Part shown: positions 61,025 to 64,000 of the stretch, one piece after another | Position numbering within the stretch: the stretch's first letter is position 1 | Layout: each line of letters begins with the position of its first letter | Assembly: GCF_018138715.1 (NCBI RefSeq) | Contig: NZ_JAGSHX010000006.1 | Span: 930,001 to 994,000, forward strand | Origin: Streptomyces asiaticus | GTDB taxonomy: Bacteria; Actinomycetota; Actinomycetes; Streptomycetales; Streptomycetaceae | Length of the DNA stretch: 64,000 nucleotides | Reading direction: 5' to 3' | Notes under the pieces: generated by a model | What the model was told of the DNA's origin: nothing | What the model saw: only the letters and a program-made list of their open reading frames with translations | Databases searched by the model: none | Program-made: the position numbers and the translations under genes

Positions 61025-62068
61025 TCAGCCGGGGGCGGGTCCGGTGGACTCGCGGACGACCAGCCGTGGCCGGTCGTCGAGCGCCATCTCCTCGACGTTC
61101 TCGCCGCAGCGCGCGAGGAGCAGCCGGGCGGCGGCCGCGCCGACCCGCTGCACCTGCTGGTCGACCGTGGTCAGCCGGGGGTGCAGCCAGCGGCCGAGCG
61201 GCAGGTTGTCGTAGCCGACGACCGACAGATCGTCGGGGACGCGCAGCCCGGCGCGCTGGGCGGCGCCGATGCCGCACATCGCCATCGAGTCGTTGGCGTA
61301 GACGATCGCGGTGGCGCGGTCGGCGGCGTCCAGCAGGGCCTGGGTGGCGGCGACGGCGGACACTTCGGTGAAATCGGTGTGCAGGACCGCGTAGGGCCGC
61401 AGACCCGCCTGCCGGAGGGCGGTTTCGAAGACACCGCCGCGCAGCCGGGTGTGCTTCAGGTCGGCGGGGCCCGCCACATAGGCGATCCGCCGGTGTCCGA
61501 GCCCGAGCAGGTGGCGGACGACCTCCTCGACGGCGGCGTCCTGGTGGCCGAGGCCGACGCGTGGCACGGCGGCGGCGCGGTCGGGGGGACCGAGCAGCAC
61601 GGCGGGCAGGCCGAGGCGGGCCAGCAGGGCGGGGCGCGGGTCGTCGGCGCGGGCGTCGGTCAGGACGGCGCCGTCGACGCGGCCCTCGGCCGCGAGCCGC
61701 TTGTAGAGGGCGTTCTCCTCCTGGGCCCCGGCCACCAGGTGCAGCAGCAGACCGTAGCCGCGGGGCGCCAGTTCGCCCTCGATACCGGTGATCAGCTCGC
61801 TGAAGTGCGGGTCCGCGCCGAGCACATCGGTGGGGCGCCGGACCACGAGGGCGAGGGTGCGGGTGCGGGCGCTGCGCAGGGCGGCGGCGGACGCGCTCGG
61901 CGACCAGCCGAGCTCCGTCGCGGTGTCCAGGATGCGCTGCCGGGTGGCCTCCGACAGCCGGCCCTTGTCGTTGAACGCCTGGGACACGGCGGCGGTGGAC
62001 ACCCCGGCGGCGGCCGCCACCTGTTTGATGGTGGGGCGCCGTCCCGGTTTCGCGGCGGTCGTGCTCAC
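61025..62068 (-). CDS. LacI-family transcriptional regulator of the oligosaccharide operon
   Basis: A 347-residue repressor. The N-terminal helix-turn-helix is TIKQVAAAAGVSTAAVSQAF with the hinge helix SPSASAAALRS. The rest is a periplasmic-binding-like ligand domain (VVGYDNLPLGRWLHPRLTTV). The GTG at 62068 overlaps the permease stop (GTGA), so the regulator is made together with the transporter it should control. The operator would be beyond the window, upstream of the binding-protein gene. Confidence 0.92.
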   Translation of the reverse strand: MSTTAAKPGRRPTIKQVAAAAGVSTAAVSQAFNDKGRLSEATRQRILDTATELGWSPSASAAALRSARTRTLALVVRRPTDVLGADPHFSELITGIEGELAPRGYGLLLHLVAGAQEENALYKRLAAEGRVDGAVLTDARADDPRPALLARLGLPAVLLGPPDRAAAVPRVGLGHQDAAVEEVVRHLLGLGHRRIAYVAGPADLKHTRLRGGVFETALRQAGLRPYAVLHTDFTEVSAVAATQALLDAADRATAIVYANDSMAMCGIGAAQRAGLRVPDDLSVVGYDNLPLGRWLHPRLTTVDQQVQRVGAAAARLLLARCGENVEEMALDDRPRLVVRESTGPAPG

Positions 62069-62892
62069 GCCTTGACCGCCCCGTTGATGAGCGCCTGCTG
62101 CATGCGCTTCTGGAGCACCGTGTAGACGACCCATACGGGGATCAGGGTCAGGACGGTACCGGCGGTGAGGACCCCGTAGTCGGTGCCGGTGATGGCCTTC
62201 AGGGTGGGCAGGGCCACCTGGACGGTGCGCTGCTCGGGGTCGGGGCCGATGATGATCAGCGAGTACAGGTACTCGTTCCAGAAGGTGAGGAAGTTCAGCA
62301 GGAGCACGGTGGCGATGCCGGGCAGGCACATCGGTATGTAGATGTGGCGCAGCACCGTGTACGTGGACGCCCCGTCCATCCGGGCGGCCTCCTCCATCTC
62401 CCTGGGGATGGTCCGCATGAACTGCACCAGGATCACCACCGACAGCGGCATCGCCGTCGCGGGCAGGAAGAAGACCATGAACAGCCGGGTGTGGAACAGC
62501 CCGGTGGCGGCGGCGAGCAGGAAGGTGGGGAAGAGCGCCGCGAACGTGGGGATCAGGAAGCCCAGCGAGAAGACCTTCTCCATCGCCGAGGCCAGCCGTC
62601 CCGTGGAGCGGGCGAGCGCGAACGCCGCGGGCAGCGCCAGCAGCAGGGTCAGCGCCAGGGCGAGGACCGTCACCAGTGCGGAGTTGACGACGGCCGTGCC
62701 CAGGTCGGCGCTGTCGTAGGCGGTACGGAAGTTGCCGAAGCCGAGCGACTCGGGCAGTGCGAAGGGATGGGCGAAGATCTCCTCGTTGCTCTTGAACGCG
62801 GAGGCGAGGAAGTAGTAGAGCGGCACGATCAGCAGTACCGCGTAGGTCCACACCAGGATGTGTGCGGGCAGCCAGCGCTTGCCGAGTTTCAT
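62065..62892 (-). CDS. Sugar ABC transporter permease, MalG type
   Basis: A 275-residue membrane protein with six spans. The EAA loop is REMEEAARMDGASTYTVLRH. The ATG at 62892 has GAGGCGG upstream; the longer frame toward 63531 is the next permease read out of phase. It pairs with the product of 62910-63848 to import oligosaccharides for the intracellular glycosidases. Confidence 0.93.
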   Translation of the reverse strand: MKLGKRWLPAHILVWTYAVLLIVPLYYFLASAFKSNEEIFAHPFALPESLGFGNFRTAYDSADLGTAVVNSALVTVLALALTLLLALPAAFALARSTGRLASAMEKVFSLGFLIPTFAALFPTFLLAAATGLFHTRLFMVFFLPATAMPLSVVILVQFMRTIPREMEEAARMDGASTYTVLRHIYIPMCLPGIATVLLLNFLTFWNEYLYSLIIIGPDPEQRTVQVALPTLKAITGTDYGVLTAGTVLTLIPVWVVYTVLQKRMQQALINGAVKA

Positions 62893-62909
62893 GGTGAGCC
62901 GCCTCAAGG

Positions 62910-63848
62910 TCAGTAGTTCTGGCGGAACGCGCGGCGGATGGCGAGCAGCCCGACGAGCCCGGCCAGGAAGAGGATGACGCCGACGGTCTGGCTGTAGCCG
63001 AGGTCGGCGGCGATGAACGCCTTCTGGTAGACGAGGAACGACAGCGTCGTGGACGAGCTGCCGGGACCGCCCTGGGTGAGCAGCAGCACATGCTGCGCGG
63101 AGCCGAAGAGGGTCCACAGGAACTGGAGCATGGTGACGACGCCGACATAGTCGCGGATCACGGGGAAGTGGATGCGCCACATGGTCCGCCAGTGCCCGGC
63201 CCCGTCCAGCTGGGCCGCCTCGCCGAGGTCGTCGGGGACGCTGTCGAGCCGGGCGGCGAACAGGACGGCGGTGAAGCCGATCCCGCTCCACACGTCCAGG
63301 GCGATCAGACAGGCCAGGGCCGTGGACGGCGAGGCGAGCCAGGCGTCGGTGAGCGAACCGAGCCCCACCGACTGGAGCGCGCCGTTGGCCAGTCCGTCCG
63401 GGGACAGCGCCGCGTAGAACACCATGGCCTTGGCGGGGGTGGAGATCAGGCCGGGGATGAACAGCAGATAGCGGATCACCCGGTGTCCGGGCGGCTTCTG
63501 CGCCACGTAGTAGCCCAGCATGTAGGCGCACACGATCATGATCGGCAGTGCCACCGCCAGTTGGACGGCGGTGTTGCGCACCGCGTCCCAGAAGACGGGG
63601 TCGTCCAGGACCGTGCGGACGTTGCCGAGCCCGGCGAACGACACCGGCTGGAGCATGCCCGGCCAGTGCAGGGCGGCGATCACGAAGATGGCGATCACCG
63701 GGCCGATCATGAAGACCGCGTACCAGACCAGCGCCGGGACGGCCAGGATCGTGCCGCCCTGCCTGGGTGTGCCGGTACGGCCTGTGGTGGCGGGCGGCGC
63801 GGGGTGGCGGATCGCGGCCCCGCCCGGGGGCGACGTCAGCGTCGTCAT
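62910..63848 (-). CDS. Sugar ABC transporter permease, MalF type
   Basis: A 312-residue membrane protein. A polar N-terminus of about 30 residues precedes six spans. The EAA-like loop is DDLGEAAQLDGAGHWRTMWR. GGGAG lies 8 nt before the ATG at 63848. It is 17 bp upstream of the second permease and 52 bp after the binding-protein gene. Confidence 0.93.
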   Translation of the reverse strand: MTTLTSPPGGAAIRHPAPPATTGRTGTPRQGGTILAVPALVWYAVFMIGPVIAIFVIAALHWPGMLQPVSFAGLGNVRTVLDDPVFWDAVRNTAVQLAVALPIMIVCAYMLGYYVAQKPPGHRVIRYLLFIPGLISTPAKAMVFYAALSPDGLANGALQSVGLGSLTDAWLASPSTALACLIALDVWSGIGFTAVLFAARLDSVPDDLGEAAQLDGAGHWRTMWRIHFPVIRDYVGVVTMLQFLWTLFGSAQHVLLLTQGGPGSSSTTLSFLVYQKAFIAADLGYSQTVGVILFLAGLVGLLAIRRAFRQNY

Positions 63849-63900
63849 GAGGTGGCTCCCGTGGAGTCGGGCTCGGGATATGAGCGAACGGGCGGGCGGT

Positions 63901-64000
63901 TCACGCGGAGCGGTACGCGGTCTCGAGCGCGGCGCGGACCTTCGCGGCGCTGGTGCCACGGGTGAAGGAGGTGCTGGTCGCGGTGATCAGCGGCTGGGCC
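63901..64000 (-). CDS. C-terminus of a sugar-binding protein (cut by window edge)
   Basis: Only the last 32 codons are inside the window: ITATSTSFTRGTSAAKVRAA then LETAYRSA and a TGA at 63901. The length is too short to identify by itself. Its place directly before two sugar permeases makes it the solute-binding lipoprotein of this transporter. Confidence 0.7.
   Translation of the reverse strand, partial: AQPLITATSTSFTRGTSAAKVRAALETAYRSA

Overview
The window looks like chromosomal DNA of a Streptomyces or a close actinomycete relative. GC is very high, GTG and TTG starts are frequent, and many gene pairs overlap by ATGA or GTGA. Typical markers are a conservon (cvn) signalling operon, a DUF397 gene, a DUF574-type methyltransferase, a class F sortase, an ECF sigma factor and a furA-katG pair. 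No rRNA, tRNA, CRISPR array or complete insertion sequence was seen.

Left part, 1-27 kb. A minus-strand sugar operon (binding protein, two permeases, PfkB kinase, GH4 enzyme cut by the window edge) is followed by a conservon (cvnA, cvnB, cvnC) with no adjacent cvnD GTPase. Next come divergent organic-acid transporters: an OFA-type MFS carrier with its small partner on one strand, and DUF485 plus an acetate-type symporter on the other. Then follow an ECF sigma factor overlapping a membrane protein gene, a class F sortase with a probable substrate, katG with its Fur-type repressor, a poly-gamma-glutamate synthase locus (pgsB, pgsC, an NlpC/P60-like protein, a HAMP membrane protein), and a large secreted protein that resembles the non-catalytic parts of Streptomyces S8 proteases.

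Middle, 27-42 kb. This part is rich in poorly understood signalling proteins. A three-gene operon encodes two membrane-anchored binding-protein-like products, one fused to a von Willebrand A domain, plus a membrane protein. A second pair encodes a type-1 periplasmic-binding-like protein and a large STAND-type ATPase whose Walker A lysine is arginine. A NACHT ATPase with leucine-rich repeats follows. A VC0807-family protein, a methyltransferase, a TetR regulator and a MAB_1171c-type membrane protein lie among them.

Right-middle, 42-51.5 kb. A small putative biosynthetic locus holds an XRE regulator with an ImmA/IrrE-like metalloprotein partner, split by a 162-bp miniature inverted-repeat element. 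It also has an unusual fused protein (ketosynthase, carrier protein, alpha-oxoamine synthase) without an acyltransferase, a short-chain dehydrogenase-like protein, and a cytochrome P450-ferredoxin-TetR operon whose promoter carries two tandem 16-bp palindromes. Two decayed genes, a DUF5753 regulator and a fatty-acid desaturase, show that this stretch has been losing sequence.

Right part, 51.5-64 kb. An NMT1/SsuA-type ABC transporter operon is preceded by a 13-bp TetR-like palindrome. A secreted GH5 enzyme comes next, then a translationally coupled oligosaccharide operon (binding protein cut by the window end, two permeases, LacI regulator, GH5/GH42-like enzyme, GH3 beta-glucosidase). Together these suggest degradation and uptake of plant-type beta-linked oligosaccharides. 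Functions are inferred from motifs and neighbours read by eye; no database search was run.
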